From positions 823,501 through 887,500 of the forward strand of contig NZ_RCIO01000002.1 of assembly GCF_004000235.1 (NCBI RefSeq): 64,000 nt of DNA, in the 5' to 3' direction. Positions 19,050 to 30,905 of the stretch are shown piece after piece. Within the stretch, counting starts at the first letter, position 1. Each line of letters opens with the position of its first letter. The stretch comes from Mesorhizobium sp. Z1-4. GTDB lineage: Bacteria > Pseudomonadota > Alphaproteobacteria > Rhizobiales > Rhizobiaceae. The notes beneath the pieces were generated by a model. That model was given only the letters and a program-made list of their open reading frames with translations. It searched no databases and had not been told where the DNA came from. A program made the translations under genes and the position numbers.

Positions 19050-19147
19050 GTCATCCCGGACTTGATCCGTGATCCATGCCTGAGCGGCCGTGAACTGCAC
19101 AAAGATCACGGAATGGGTCCCGGACAGGCTTCGCCTTCCGGGATGAC
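19050..19147. repeat. Palindromic element (GTCATCCCGGA family), copy 1
   Basis: The ends GTCATCCCGGA (19050-19060) and TCCGGGATGAC (19137-19147) are perfect inverted repeats. Inside are TTGATCCGTGATCC and CACGGAATGGGTCCCGGACAG. The same inner block is found in copy 2 at 20177-20298. It looks like a small non-autonomous mobile or structural element. Confidence 0.65.
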
Positions 19148-19191
19148 GCGCGTGGTTTTGGTGTTCGCAACCGGGCCCGGCTGCTCACCCA

Positions 19192-19999
19192 TCACGACGT
19201 ATCGAGCGCGTCCAACGCCAGGGCCTGGCACTCGTTCAATATGTCGTCGACCATGTGGTTGGGGCGTTTCCTCTTGCCCGGCGGGTGGCCGATGCGCAGC
19301 GGCGAGACGCGGCGGATACCAGAACCACCCCCAGCCTCTCCCCGCAAGGGGGAGGGGAAATCCGCCCCTCTAGCCCTCCAGCGAGCAAGGCGGCGTGCCT
19401 CGCGCGGCAGGTTGGCGAGTGCGCGGCGCGACGAAAGCAGGCGGCGGCAGAGGCCCGTCACATCGACCGGGTCGTCGGGGGAAAAGACGGGCTTTTCGGG
19501 AATTGGCGCCGGCTCGGTGACGCCCACCACGCAGATGCGCGGCATGAATTTCGAAGCGTGCCTCGGCGGTTCGAAACGGAACCGCTTCAGCGGGTCGAGC
19601 AGCGGGAAGGCCGGGATGCGAAGGCTTTGCCCCCACTCCGCCTCGCTTTCGCTCGGCACCTCTCGTTGCGGGGAAGAGGAAGGGGGCCAGGTCCTGCCGG
19701 CCGGACGCGGCACGACATCCTGCGCGGCAATCACGACGAGACGCCGGATGGCGGCTTCGGCGGCGCGCAGGATGCGCAGCGCATAGGTGTGCAGGTGGCG
19801 CGGGAGGAAGTGGCGGCAATCGGCAGTCGGCAATAGGCAATCGAAAACACCATTGTCGCCAGCCTGTGCTGAGCCCGACTGCCGACTGCCGACTGCCTAT
19901 TGCCGACTGCCGGTCTTCAAGCCCGGCAAGCGCGAACAGCGCCGCGAGGATGCGCTGCAATGCCTCGCGGTTGCGTCTGATTGCCAGCGTCCAGTCCAT
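19192..19999 (-). pseudogene. Conserved hypothetical gene split by a frame shift in heptamer repeats
   Basis: The N-terminal part (MDWTLAIRRNREALQRILAAL) and the C-terminal part (LPRHLHTYALRILRAAE, PVDVTGLCRRL, RRLARWRAR, PLRIGHPPG and DEVL-like ending ALDALDTS) resemble one conserved Hyphomicrobiales protein of unknown function. They lie in different frames. The frame changes within the two heptamer arrays at 19815-19911. Removing one 7-base unit joins the frames without a stop, giving about 266 residues. A further repeat copy (CTCTCCCCGCAAGG type, about 19335-19357) is inserted in frame near the C-terminus. The ATG at 19999 follows GAGGTGGA. It is either a decayed gene or one switched off by repeat length. 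Confidence 0.66.
19815..19911. repeat. Two facing arrays of heptanucleotide repeats
   Basis: Array 1 (19815-19842) has four 7-base units: GGCAATC, GGCAGTC, GGCAATA, GGCAATC. Array 2 (19877-19911) has five units in the opposite sense: GACTGCC three times, TATTGCC, GACTGCC. A 34-base spacer separates them. The arrays lie inside a conserved gene, and each unit changes the reading frame by one. Confidence 0.88.
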
Positions 20000-20176
20000 T
20001 TCCACCTCGCGTTGACCTGCGGGGATTGTCGGAGCGGTTTGGCGAGCGGGGATAGAAAAGTGGGTGGTGAGTGGGCAATGGTGAGCGGGGGCACGGGGTT
20101 AGCGGGGGTGAAAATTTCTCCAGTGCCGAATCTGTCCACGCGGCGTCAGCGAGTGGTAGGAGCCACCACCACCGCC

Positions 20177-20298
20177 GTCGTCCCGGACGAGCCGCGCAGC
20201 GGCGATGATCCGGGATCCATTCCGGAACGGTTGTAATCTCGGCAGGAGTCACGGAATGGATCCCGGACAGCCTCGTTTCACTCGGCTTCCGGGATGAC
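20177..20298. repeat. Palindromic element (GTCATCCCGGA family), copy 2
   Basis: The left end is GTCGTCCCGGA (one mismatch) and the right end TCCGGGATGAC. The inner block CACGGAATGGATCCCGGACAG matches copy 1 with one difference. This element and the next fill much of the gene-free stretch 20000-20593. Confidence 0.65.
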
Positions 20299-20358
20299 GC
20301 GCCGAGGTGGCGAAGCTCGTTACTGGCCCGGCTCTGAGGCTCGGACCCAGAGGCATGG

Positions 20359-20403
20359 ATTCCCGACACACTCCGCTCGTTCCTCGCTCATGCGGTCGGG
20401 AAT
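20359..20403. repeat. Short palindrome related to the GTCATCCCGGA family
   Basis: ATTCCCGA (20359-20366) and TCGGGAAT (20396-20403) form 8-bp inverted ends around a 29-base interior, followed by GACGGCGAGG. It is a shorter, variant member. The rest of the stretch to 20593 is AT-richer and leads into the HEPN-like gene. Confidence 0.5.
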
Positions 20404-20593
20404 GACGGCGAGGTTATATTCACGCTTGCTAAAAAGACTTGTCCCCCCCAGTGCCAAGAAGCAAGAATTTAGAGCGGAAAATTCAACTGGCTTCTGGCGA
20501 AATGCAATCCGAGGAGCCAACCGATCTAATTGGTACGGCTTATCCACATCGGTATAGCTAAATGAAATTAGGCTTGGTCTCACGAACATTGCT

Positions 20594-21499
20594 ATGACCG
20601 AAATCGATTTTGGGTACTACCCGTCGCCGCTCGCGATTTCTGTTGGCAACATCGAAATTCGGACGCTTCCTAACTTGGAAGCAACGGTAGCGCTCGTGAA
20701 TGCCGAAGGTGTGGTGGGTAAGTGGATCTACGCTCCACCGCAGGAAGTTCGTCATTTCGGCGCTACTCGCGAAATCCGCACTATGCCATACCCGTCGCGC
20801 GTTTTTGGTTTGCCGAAGACCCATGTCCTTAGGCACTTTGCTGCCGAAAGCACTGACCACATTACCTTTCTCTTATGGGCAGAGTCCTTTTTTGAAGGAA
20901 TTAGGCTCACAGCAACGGAGGCCGGATTTATCGATGCTACGCCTCTCGTTCCAGGTACATTGGTGGATTTCGGCATGTCTGGCCCGAACAAGCGAAAGGC
21001 GCTGGCGCTCGCTGATGCGTTCTGGATTGCCAATCGTTGCAAGCCAATGCGGGCAAAACGTTTCGCTGCCGCCGTACATTCGCTCTTCCTCAGCCAGAAT
21101 CCGCTTCTTCTTCAGTTTGAAAAGTTTATTTTTCTCTACACCGCGCTTGATGCCTGTTTTGCCCTTGCGTCATCCATAAATCCTCGTCCCAAACACCTAT
21201 CGCATGCTGAGCGCGTAGCTTGGATGTGTGACCTGTTCAGTATGGAAACGCCCGTGTGGGCAATCAAGAACGGCGGCCAGGCGGAGATTGCGATACTACG
21301 TAACAATGCGCTTCATGAGGCACTTTTCATGGGCGAACCGCTGGGCTTTGCGCTTCATGGAGTGGGTACTGGGAGTAACCTGACCCTCGAAATGCATGCG
21401 CTTATCTGCCGCCTGCTGGTTGCGTTACTGGGCGCACCTTCAAGCGGATATGTCCGCGCTGCCATCAATACGCGGCAGCGTCACCTTTTAACCCTCTAG
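20594..21499 (+). CDS. Orphan HEPN-like protein (possible ApeA-type)
   Basis: This 301-residue protein has no recognised neighbour partners. The N-terminal half is beta-rich with few charged motifs; the C-terminal half is helical and contains RNNALH (Arg236 to His241). This fits the RX4-6H motif of HEPN ribonucleases, including a polar residue right after the arginine. The layout resembles ApeA-like proteins, where a sensor half precedes HEPN. Base composition is visibly lower in GC than the flanking core genes, which suggests transfer. The start at 20594 lacks a clear Shine-Dalgarno, so the N-terminus is uncertain. The RNase role is inferred from one motif and fold impression. Confidence 0.6.
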   Translation: MTEIDFGYYPSPLAISVGNIEIRTLPNLEATVALVNAEGVVGKWIYAPPQEVRHFGATREIRTMPYPSRVFGLPKTHVLRHFAAESTDHITFLLWAESFFEGIRLTATEAGFIDATPLVPGTLVDFGMSGPNKRKALALADAFWIANRCKPMRAKRFAAAVHSLFLSQNPLLLQFEKFIFLYTALDACFALASSINPRPKHLSHAERVAWMCDLFSMETPVWAIKNGGQAEIAILRNNALHEALFMGEPLGFALHGVGTGSNLTLEMHALICRLLVALLGAPSSGYVRAAINTRQRHLLTL

Positions 21500-21586
21500 A
21501 GCCGGGGTATAGCGGGACCTTCACGTGGCCTTCTGACAACCTGCAGAGGACGCAATTAGAGTGATCCGTCAGTCGCCTTCGGCTAT

Positions 21587-21865
21587 TCAGGCCGCGTGGG
21601 CCATGTCCTTCGCGGGTGTCACCGCCGCCACGACCGCATCTTCGGACCACGAGCGGAAGTCGGGGTCACGGCGCAGTGCGTCGAGCGTGCGTGGCTCGGG
21701 TTTTTCGCCCTGCCAGTCTTCGAAAGCGAAGCCGAGGGCAATTCCTGCTTCGCGCAACGCTTCGTCCAGCGTGTCCGCAATGGTGGTCACACCCGGAACG
21801 TCGGGGAAGGAAATGCCGTAGCCGCTGTCGGGCTCTTTGTGGATGAGCGCGATGTAGTGGGTCAT
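21587..21865 (-). CDS. hicB: HicB-family antitoxin (short form)
   Basis: The 92-residue protein has the HicB N-terminal fold (YIALIHKEPDSGYGISFPDVPGVTTIADTLDEALREA). It lacks a clear C-terminal HTH or ribbon-helix-helix DNA-binding domain, which longer HicB proteins have. It neutralises the HicA toxin by direct binding. The gene starts 2 bases after the hicA stop on the same strand, in the usual toxin-first order. Confidence 0.87.
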   Translation of the reverse strand: MTHYIALIHKEPDSGYGISFPDVPGVTTIADTLDEALREAGIALGFAFEDWQGEKPEPRTLDALRRDPDFRSWSEDAVVAAVTPAKDMAHAA

Positions 21866-21867
21866 CG

Positions 21868-22059
21868 TCAGTCCTTCGGCCAGCCGGCCTGCGCGTAGAT
21901 GGAACGCACGGTGCCGGCGGGAATGTCCTTGCGCGGATGTGTAACAATCACCACACGGCCATCCGCATGACGGTATTTATGGTGCGAACCGCGTGTCGAG
22001 ACAAGGAGGAAGCCGTCGCGCGTCAGCCGGCGGATGATGTCGCGACTGTCCTTGAGCAC
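21868..22059 (-). CDS. hicA: HicA-family toxin (mRNA interferase)
   Basis: The 63-residue protein has the dsRNA-binding-like HicA fold with the key histidine segment GSHHKYRHADGR and the ending HPRKDIPAGTVRSIYAQAG. It cleaves mRNA when free of HicB. The start is a GTG at 22059, with GAGGGGG 5 bases upstream; the frame is open further upstream, but that part is palindromic repeat DNA. A stack of hairpins lies where the promoter should be. Confidence 0.87.
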   Translation of the reverse strand: MLKDSRDIIRRLTRDGFLLVSTRGSHHKYRHADGRVVIVTHPRKDIPAGTVRSIYAQAGWPKD

Positions 22060-22061
22060 GC

Positions 22062-22245
22062 ATTCCCCCTCTCTTGCGAATTCCAGGGACTTGGCAGAGC
22101 CAAGCCCAGGAATTCGCTTTCTCTCCCGCAAGGGGAGAGATAGGCGCCGGCGCACGGCCTCTGCCACCCCCACCCCGCGCCTGTGGGCTCTGCCCCTCAC
22201 TGCCCTGCCGGGCATCTCTCCCCGTGAACGGGGAGAGAAAGGCAG
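22062..22245. repeat. Stacked palindromic repeats between hicA and carB
   Basis: Three hairpins follow one another. The first pairs GCGAATTCC (22076-22084) with GGAATTCGC (22109-22117) and has further internal pairing (CTTGG/CCAAG). The second is a TCTCCC/GGGGAGA stem near 22120-22140. The third is a perfect 11-bp stem, TCTCTCCCCGT (22215-22225) with ACGGGGAGAGA (22228-22238). The CTCTCCCC...GGGGAGAG type also occurs inside the split gene near 19335. No coding sequence is supported here. Confidence 0.68.
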
Positions 22246-22251
22246 CTTCGA

Positions 22252-25746
<3,495 letters not shown>

Positions 25747-25874
25747 ATTCGGGTTCCGGCTCGGGCGCGCGCTTTCCGCCCGGTTTTCCGAGGCGGAATG
25801 CATGAAGTGAATGTTCAGGCTAGGCGCGCTCTATAGGGTATGGCGCGCGGGTAGGGAACCCCTGCCGACAGCGT

Positions 25875-28800
25875 TTACTCAAGTGCTTCGAGTGCCGCTT
25901 CGACGCGCGTCAGATTGTCGGCGCTTTCGCGGGCTGTCTCTGTTTTGCCGGAAGCCCTGAGCCCGGCCTCGGCCCATTCGCATAGCCCCCTGGCTTCGAC
26001 CAGGGCGGCGCGGTCCTTCCTGTGCCGTCCGAGATTCAACAGGGCACGGCAAAGGCTGTCGGCGGTACTGTGCTGCGATGCGGACCCCAGTTCGCGCTGG
26101 ACGGCGAGCGCTTCGCGCAGAATCGGCACCGACCGGGAAAACAGGTCTTCATCGTCCGCCAGTTCGCCAAGCAGCACGAGATCGTATCCGATCAGATTCT
26201 GAAGAATGGCCCATCTGTCGGGAAACCGGTCGCGCGTCAGCACGGTCTGCGCGGCACGGGCCGCCTGAATGGCGTCTTCAAGGTTGGAGCTGCGCTGTTG
26301 CTCGAAAGCGCTGTCTTTGGCTGCAATAGACAGGAGAAATGCGAGCTTGTACTGGCTGATCGTGCGGTCGAACGCTCCATCCGGCAGCACCGCGACAGCC
26401 TCGCGATATGCAACGATCGCATCCCGGGTATGCCGTTGCCCGGCATTCATCTGCGCCAGTTCGTGGAGCGCGTCGCCGATTTTCATTTGGACCTTGGCCC
26501 AGGAAAGCGGATCGCTGCTTCGGGTCCATATCTGAAGGGAGGCGCGGTAGGCCGCCATCGCCTGCTGGACCAGCTTGTTATCCTGCTTCCGGTTGCCAAG
26601 TTCGACCAGTACTTCCGCCAGAAAGTAGTCCGACCGAGCGCGGCCCGGTGATCCAGGTCTCCACATAGAACGCGCTTTTGTTAACGCGGTTACGGCAGCC
26701 TCCAGCCGGTCAGTGCGATCTTCTATCAGGCCCAGCTGGTGCAAAGTGACGCCCATCGTGTGGAGTGTGGTCCGATGCGAGGGGGAGCTTTCGTGCGGCG
26801 TGTTTTGTATTGCGTCCTCGAGCAACGCCACAGCGCGCTTGAGCCTGACCGGATCCCGATTGCGCTTGCCGACTTCATAGAGTGCGCTCGCCAGGTTGGT
26901 TTTCAGCGCGACAAGCGAGTAGGGCACCCACTCTTCCGAGGCCTCGGCCATTGAGGCCGAATAAAGCCGGATCGCCTCCTCGTAACTCGCAACATCGTTA
27001 TCGAGTTCCGCGAGCTTCGCGACGGATGAGGCGAGCTTCGACGTTTCAACTGCCCAATCGACTGGAAATTTGTCCCGGGTAACGACTTCCAGGACCGATT
27101 TGAATCGCTCGATGGACTCCTTCAGTTTTGTCTTGTCCCGGGTGCTGCTTCCCAGCATTCTGAGCGCCGTCCCGCGCTCGCTCTGTATCTTCACCCAAGA
27201 TAGCGGCGTCTGCTCCCTGCTGTACCGAAGGGCCGCCTGGTCGAGCAATCCTATTGCCTCCTCCAGACCGGAAGCGCCGCCGCCGAGTTCGGCAAGTGTG
27301 ATAAGGGCCGAGGCCAGGCCGGAGTGAGACCTGGCCAGCATCAAAGGCATATCGTCAGCCGGAATTTCTTCCAGCGTCATACGATGGATGGAAATCGCCC
27401 TCTCAAGGTGCGTGGGTTCGTTCAACCGTTTGCCGAGATCGCGATAGACGGATGCCAGACTGCTCTGTGTCATGATCCAATCATGGGGGTAGCGATCGCG
27501 GGTCCTCACCTCCAGCGCCTGACGATAGATTTCTGCGGTTTCGAGCAGCGTGCCTACGTCTGCTTGCAAGTTCCCCAATCGGTGCATCGCCGCACCGAGA
27601 TTGTGCAGTGTGAGTGCCCAGTCGTAGGGTGAATTTTCCCGCGTTCGAACCTGCAGCGCCGACTTGTAGGCAGTGATGGCAGCGTCGAGATTGTCCCTGC
27701 TGAGGTCGCGCGCGCTCAACGTCATGAGCGTGCTGCCCACATTGTTTTGCGCGATCGCCCAGTCGTCAGGGTGCCGATCTCTCGTGTGCACACCGAGCGC
27801 CGCGCGGTAGGCATCCAAGGCCTGACGCAACCTGACATTATCGGTTTCGCGAGTTCCCTGTATCAGCAGTGCGTTGCCCAGCTCGTTTTGTGTAAGCGCC
27901 CAGCGCTCCCGGCTTTCCGTTGCATCGGCATGCCGGAGCGCCTGCCGGCCGGCGGCAATCGCTTTTTCCAGCGCGCCATTGTCACTGTTGAATTCGCCAG
28001 CCTGACGCAGGCTGCCGGCCTGCGCGGTTTTGTAGAGCCACGCCAGCTCAACGTCCCAACGCTCAATCTCGGCATAGGCCTTTTCATAATACTCGGCGGC
28101 TTTCAGATGATCGAAGGCCAGCGTCGCCACCTCGCCGCTCTTGGCATATTCGGCGGCGAATTCGGTACGGCGGGCGCGGATCAGATCTTCTTCGCTGTCG
28201 ATGAACACCGACAGCTGTTCGATGCGTTTGTCGACCTCTCCGCGCAGCTGCCGTGCAGTCGCGAGCGCACCTTCAGCGACCGCCCGATCGGAAAGAGCGG
28301 ACAGGCGCGCAAGGTCGGGGTCGGGGTTTTCGATGACGCGCCGCTTTTCGAGGAACTTCTTCAATTCCTCTGTCTGCTCGCGAAGCAGTTGTTCAAGTTC
28401 GGCCGGATCGTCCGGCGCATCGCGTCCGAGAGCGCGCAACATACCGAATATGGCATCCATCGGCACGCCGCCATTGGAGGCAATGCGCTCGACCTGCTTG
28501 CGGTTGAATTCCGGCAACGCCGCAATCGAGAGCAGCAGCTGTCGGCGCTCGGTGAGGATGTCGCCCTCGGCGCCCTCAACCGGCTTCGGCGCCTCACCGA
28601 AATAGAGCAGGCGGCGCAGGCTTTCATTGACCCAGGGACGCTGGCGTCCGCCGGTCTTGAGATAGACCTCTTCGGCCACCATGCGCATCACCGTGCCGAA
28701 TTCCTCGCCTGCCATCGCCGAGATGTGGCGGGTGAGGGCGGCGGCATAGGGGCTGTTTTCCCCGGAAGCGCCATCAAGCGCGACCTGACCCGGTGCGGCG

Positions 28801-29471
28801 GCAAAGCCGATGACGATGCCGAGATTGTCGGAGGGCGTGGTGTCTGCCTTTGCGAGCGCAGACGCACCGCGCGTGTCGGCGACAGCGAGGCCGCCGGTGG
28901 AGACGGGCAGCGCGTCGGCGTTGGCAGCAACCTTCAGTGTCGCGCCTTCGGGGAAGGGGTTGTCGCGGCAGGCATCGAGCAGAACGATGGTGACGGCAAC
29001 GGTCTGACGCAGCCGGCGAATGACATCAGAGACCGGGACGAGCTTCGTTGCTGCCTCATCGAGCGCAGAGATGTCGGTATCGACCGGCACCAGCCAGTTC
29101 TCGCCACCGGCCTCGATGCCGTGACCGGCGTAATAGAGCACGGCGACATCGGCGTCTTCGGCATCCTCGACGAAACGTTCGAGGTCACGCGCGAGGTCGT
29201 CAGCATCGCGGTCGGTGCGGCGGACGGAATCGAAGCCGAGATCGGAGAGCAGCTCCTCGATCGCGTCGGCATCGTCCGGCGGGTTCGCCAGCAGTGCCAG
29301 ATGTTCGTAGTCGCCATTGCCGATGACCAGCGCCACACCGCGCAGAGTTTCCTGCGCGGATGCCGGCCGTAGCAGGCACATGCATATGGCAAAAAGCGCT
29401 AACGCAAGAAATCGTGCCGGCAAAAATCTCTTTGCCGCAGCTAGCCCCTTCACCAAGCCTTCGCCCGGCAT
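25875..29471 (-). CDS. Secreted caspase-fold (C14-like) protease with TPR tail, paralogue 1
   Basis: The protein is 1198 residues from the ATG at 29471, which has AGGAGG 4 bases upstream. A signal peptide ends at ASA/Q (about residue 39). A caspase p20-like domain follows, with the His in YYAGHGIEAGG (about His117) and the Cys in LLDACRDNP (about Cys168). After about residue 320 come roughly twelve tetratricopeptide-like repeats, many with the pattern PxDWAxxQNNLG at about 55-residue spacing. The first 281 residues after the signal are 94% identical (17 differences counted) to the protein at 34407-38090, while the tails are strongly divergent. The substrate is unknown. A periplasmic location is expected from the signal peptide. 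Confidence 0.85.
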   Translation of the reverse strand: MPGEGLVKGLAAAKRFLPARFLALALFAICMCLLRPASAQETLRGVALVIGNGDYEHLALLANPPDDADAIEELLSDLGFDSVRRTDRDADDLARDLERFVEDAEDADVAVLYYAGHGIEAGGENWLVPVDTDISALDEAATKLVPVSDVIRRLRQTVAVTIVLLDACRDNPFPEGATLKVAANADALPVSTGGLAVADTRGASALAKADTTPSDNLGIVIGFAAAPGQVALDGASGENSPYAAALTRHISAMAGEEFGTVMRMVAEEVYLKTGGRQRPWVNESLRRLLYFGEAPKPVEGAEGDILTERRQLLLSIAALPEFNRKQVERIASNGGVPMDAIFGMLRALGRDAPDDPAELEQLLREQTEELKKFLEKRRVIENPDPDLARLSALSDRAVAEGALATARQLRGEVDKRIEQLSVFIDSEEDLIRARRTEFAAEYAKSGEVATLAFDHLKAAEYYEKAYAEIERWDVELAWLYKTAQAGSLRQAGEFNSDNGALEKAIAAGRQALRHADATESRERWALTQNELGNALLIQGTRETDNVRLRQALDAYRAALGVHTRDRHPDDWAIAQNNVGSTLMTLSARDLSRDNLDAAITAYKSALQVRTRENSPYDWALTLHNLGAAMHRLGNLQADVGTLLETAEIYRQALEVRTRDRYPHDWIMTQSSLASVYRDLGKRLNEPTHLERAISIHRMTLEEIPADDMPLMLARSHSGLASALITLAELGGGASGLEEAIGLLDQAALRYSREQTPLSWVKIQSERGTALRMLGSSTRDKTKLKESIERFKSVLEVVTRDKFPVDWAVETSKLASSVAKLAELDNDVASYEEAIRLYSASMAEASEEWVPYSLVALKTNLASALYEVGKRNRDPVRLKRAVALLEDAIQNTPHESSPSHRTTLHTMGVTLHQLGLIEDRTDRLEAAVTALTKARSMWRPGSPGRARSDYFLAEVLVELGNRKQDNKLVQQAMAAYRASLQIWTRSSDPLSWAKVQMKIGDALHELAQMNAGQRHTRDAIVAYREAVAVLPDGAFDRTISQYKLAFLLSIAAKDSAFEQQRSSNLEDAIQAARAAQTVLTRDRFPDRWAILQNLIGYDLVLLGELADDEDLFSRSVPILREALAVQRELGSASQHSTADSLCRALLNLGRHRKDRAALVEARGLCEWAEAGLRASGKTETARESADNLTRVEAALEALE

Positions 29472-29666
29472 TGTGCCTCCTGACTTTCCCATTCGCCCAA
29501 CGCCAAACTAGAAGAACAATGGGACCGTGTCATGGCATCGACTGCCCCGCCGCGGGCCCCGGTTCGACTGATGCCGGCCCAGATGCTAGGGCCAATGGGC
29601 ACGATGGGCGCTTACAACGGGTGCTGCGTGAGCGATGCCGAACAAGGCCAGAGGAGGCGCCAGCAG

Positions 29667-30332
29667 ATGATCACAGTCCATTACCTCAACGATAGCCGGG
29701 CGCACCGCATCGTATGGCTTCTGGAAGAGCTCGGCGTCGATTACGACATCAAGCAATATACCCGCCGGGCCGACATGCGGGCGCCGGCAGATCTGAAGGC
29801 CATTCACCCGCTCGGCAAATCGCCGGTGATCGAAGATGACGGCATAGTCGTTGCCGAGACCGGCGCCATTGTCGAATATCTGATCGGCAAATACGGCAAG
29901 GGCCGCAACCTCGTGCCAAAGGGTGAGGAAGAGAAGCGCCGCTACTCCTACTGGCTGCATTACGCGGAAGGGTCTGCGATGCCGCTGCTGCTGCTCAGGC
30001 TGATTTTCGGCCAGCTGCCGGTGCGTTCGCCGTTTATCATCAGGCCTTTTGCCAAGGCGATTTCATCGGCTGTCACGGCGCGGCTCATTGCGCCGCAAAT
30101 CGATAATCATCTGGGCTTCTGGGAGCGTGAGCTGGCGCGCGACGGCTTCTTCGCGGGGCCGGACTTCAGCGCGGCGGATATCATGATGAGCTTTCCGGTC
30201 GAGACCGGAATGGGCCGGGTCGACTATCACGGCAAACGCGAGGCGATCGACGCCTGGCTCGCCGCCATCCGCGCGCGCCCTGCCTATCAGAAGGCGCTTG
30301 AGCGGGGTGGTGCCTACCGCTTCGCTGCCTGA
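29667..30332 (+). CDS. Glutathione S-transferase family protein
   Basis: The 221-residue protein has an N-terminal thioredoxin-like GST domain (MITVHYLNDSRAHRIVWLLEELGVDY, with IHPLGKSPVIEDDG and ETGAIVEYLI) and an all-helical C-terminal domain. Ser10 could serve as the glutathione-activating residue. The ATG at 29667 follows AGGAGG at a 9-base spacing; a frame open to 29532 is not conserved. It is divergent from caspase paralogue 1. Confidence 0.9.
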   Translation: MITVHYLNDSRAHRIVWLLEELGVDYDIKQYTRRADMRAPADLKAIHPLGKSPVIEDDGIVVAETGAIVEYLIGKYGKGRNLVPKGEEEKRRYSYWLHYAEGSAMPLLLLRLIFGQLPVRSPFIIRPFAKAISSAVTARLIAPQIDNHLGFWERELARDGFFAGPDFSAADIMMSFPVETGMGRVDYHGKREAIDAWLAAIRARPAYQKALERGGAYRFAA

Positions 30333-30344
30333 CCCCGCCGGCCG

Positions 30345-30689
30345 CTACTCGGCGGCTATGCGCACATCTTCCGACTGCCAGCGCCTCGCCAGCTCGTTCA
30401 GGCCGCGCAGCGTGACAGCCAGCTCGGTTCCGCGATCCGTGAGGCTGTAGGTGACCTGCGGCGGGCTTGTCGGTTCGACATGACGATGAACCAGCCCGAA
30501 CGCTTCCAGGTGGCGCAGCCGCGCCGTCAGCATGCGCGTGGAGACGCCGCTGACCTGTCGCTTCAAGGCCCCGAAACGCATCTCATTATGCTCATGGAGC
30601 ACCCACACGATGTAGGTTGTCCATGGCCCGGAAAGCAGATCGGTGATGGAATCCATCGGACAGGCATTGGGCGGGCAAGGCAGCTTCAT
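30345..30689 (-). CDS. HxlR-family transcriptional regulator
   Basis: The 114-residue winged-helix protein has the HxlR core (DLLSGPWTTYIVWVLHEHNEMRFGALKRQVSGVSTRMLTARLRHLEAFGLVHR). It begins with CPPNACPM, the cysteine-containing N-terminus seen in redox-sensing members. It is divergent from the redox operon starting at 30906 and converges with the GST gene. Control of the divergent operon is the natural inference. Confidence 0.88.
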   Translation of the reverse strand: MKLPCPPNACPMDSITDLLSGPWTTYIVWVLHEHNEMRFGALKRQVSGVSTRMLTARLRHLEAFGLVHRHVEPTSPPQVTYSLTDRGTELAVTLRGLNELARRWQSEDVRIAAE

Positions 30690-30905
30690 GGCGCAACCTC
30701 CTCGGATTGCTGCATCAAGTGGTTACTAAATAATACCTACTTTACTTAAGTGCCTATGACAACTAGCTCTTCTCCCGGAGATTGCGTTGGGCGCACGGCG
30801 AGAATTCGCGGTCGCGTGCAAGTGTCTTCGAACGCAATGGGCATAACGCCAGATCAATTGCCGGGCCGGCGCCAACAACGCCGCGTTACCCGCATGGAGA
30901 AGTTC

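Noticed and set aside
19815-19911. Possible small CRISPR array
   Set aside because: The units are 7 bases with no spacers, and the two arrays face each other inside a gene; no cas genes are present.
27747-29372. Plus-strand open frame of 541 codons
   Set aside because: It is antisense to the protease domain of caspase paralogue 1; the sister region opposite paralogue 2 has similar shadow frames for the same reason.
30690-30905. Operator for HxlR (ACTTAAGT and GGTTACT...ATACC)
   Set aside because: The symmetry is short and the half-sites do not match each other well, so I list it only as a region to test.
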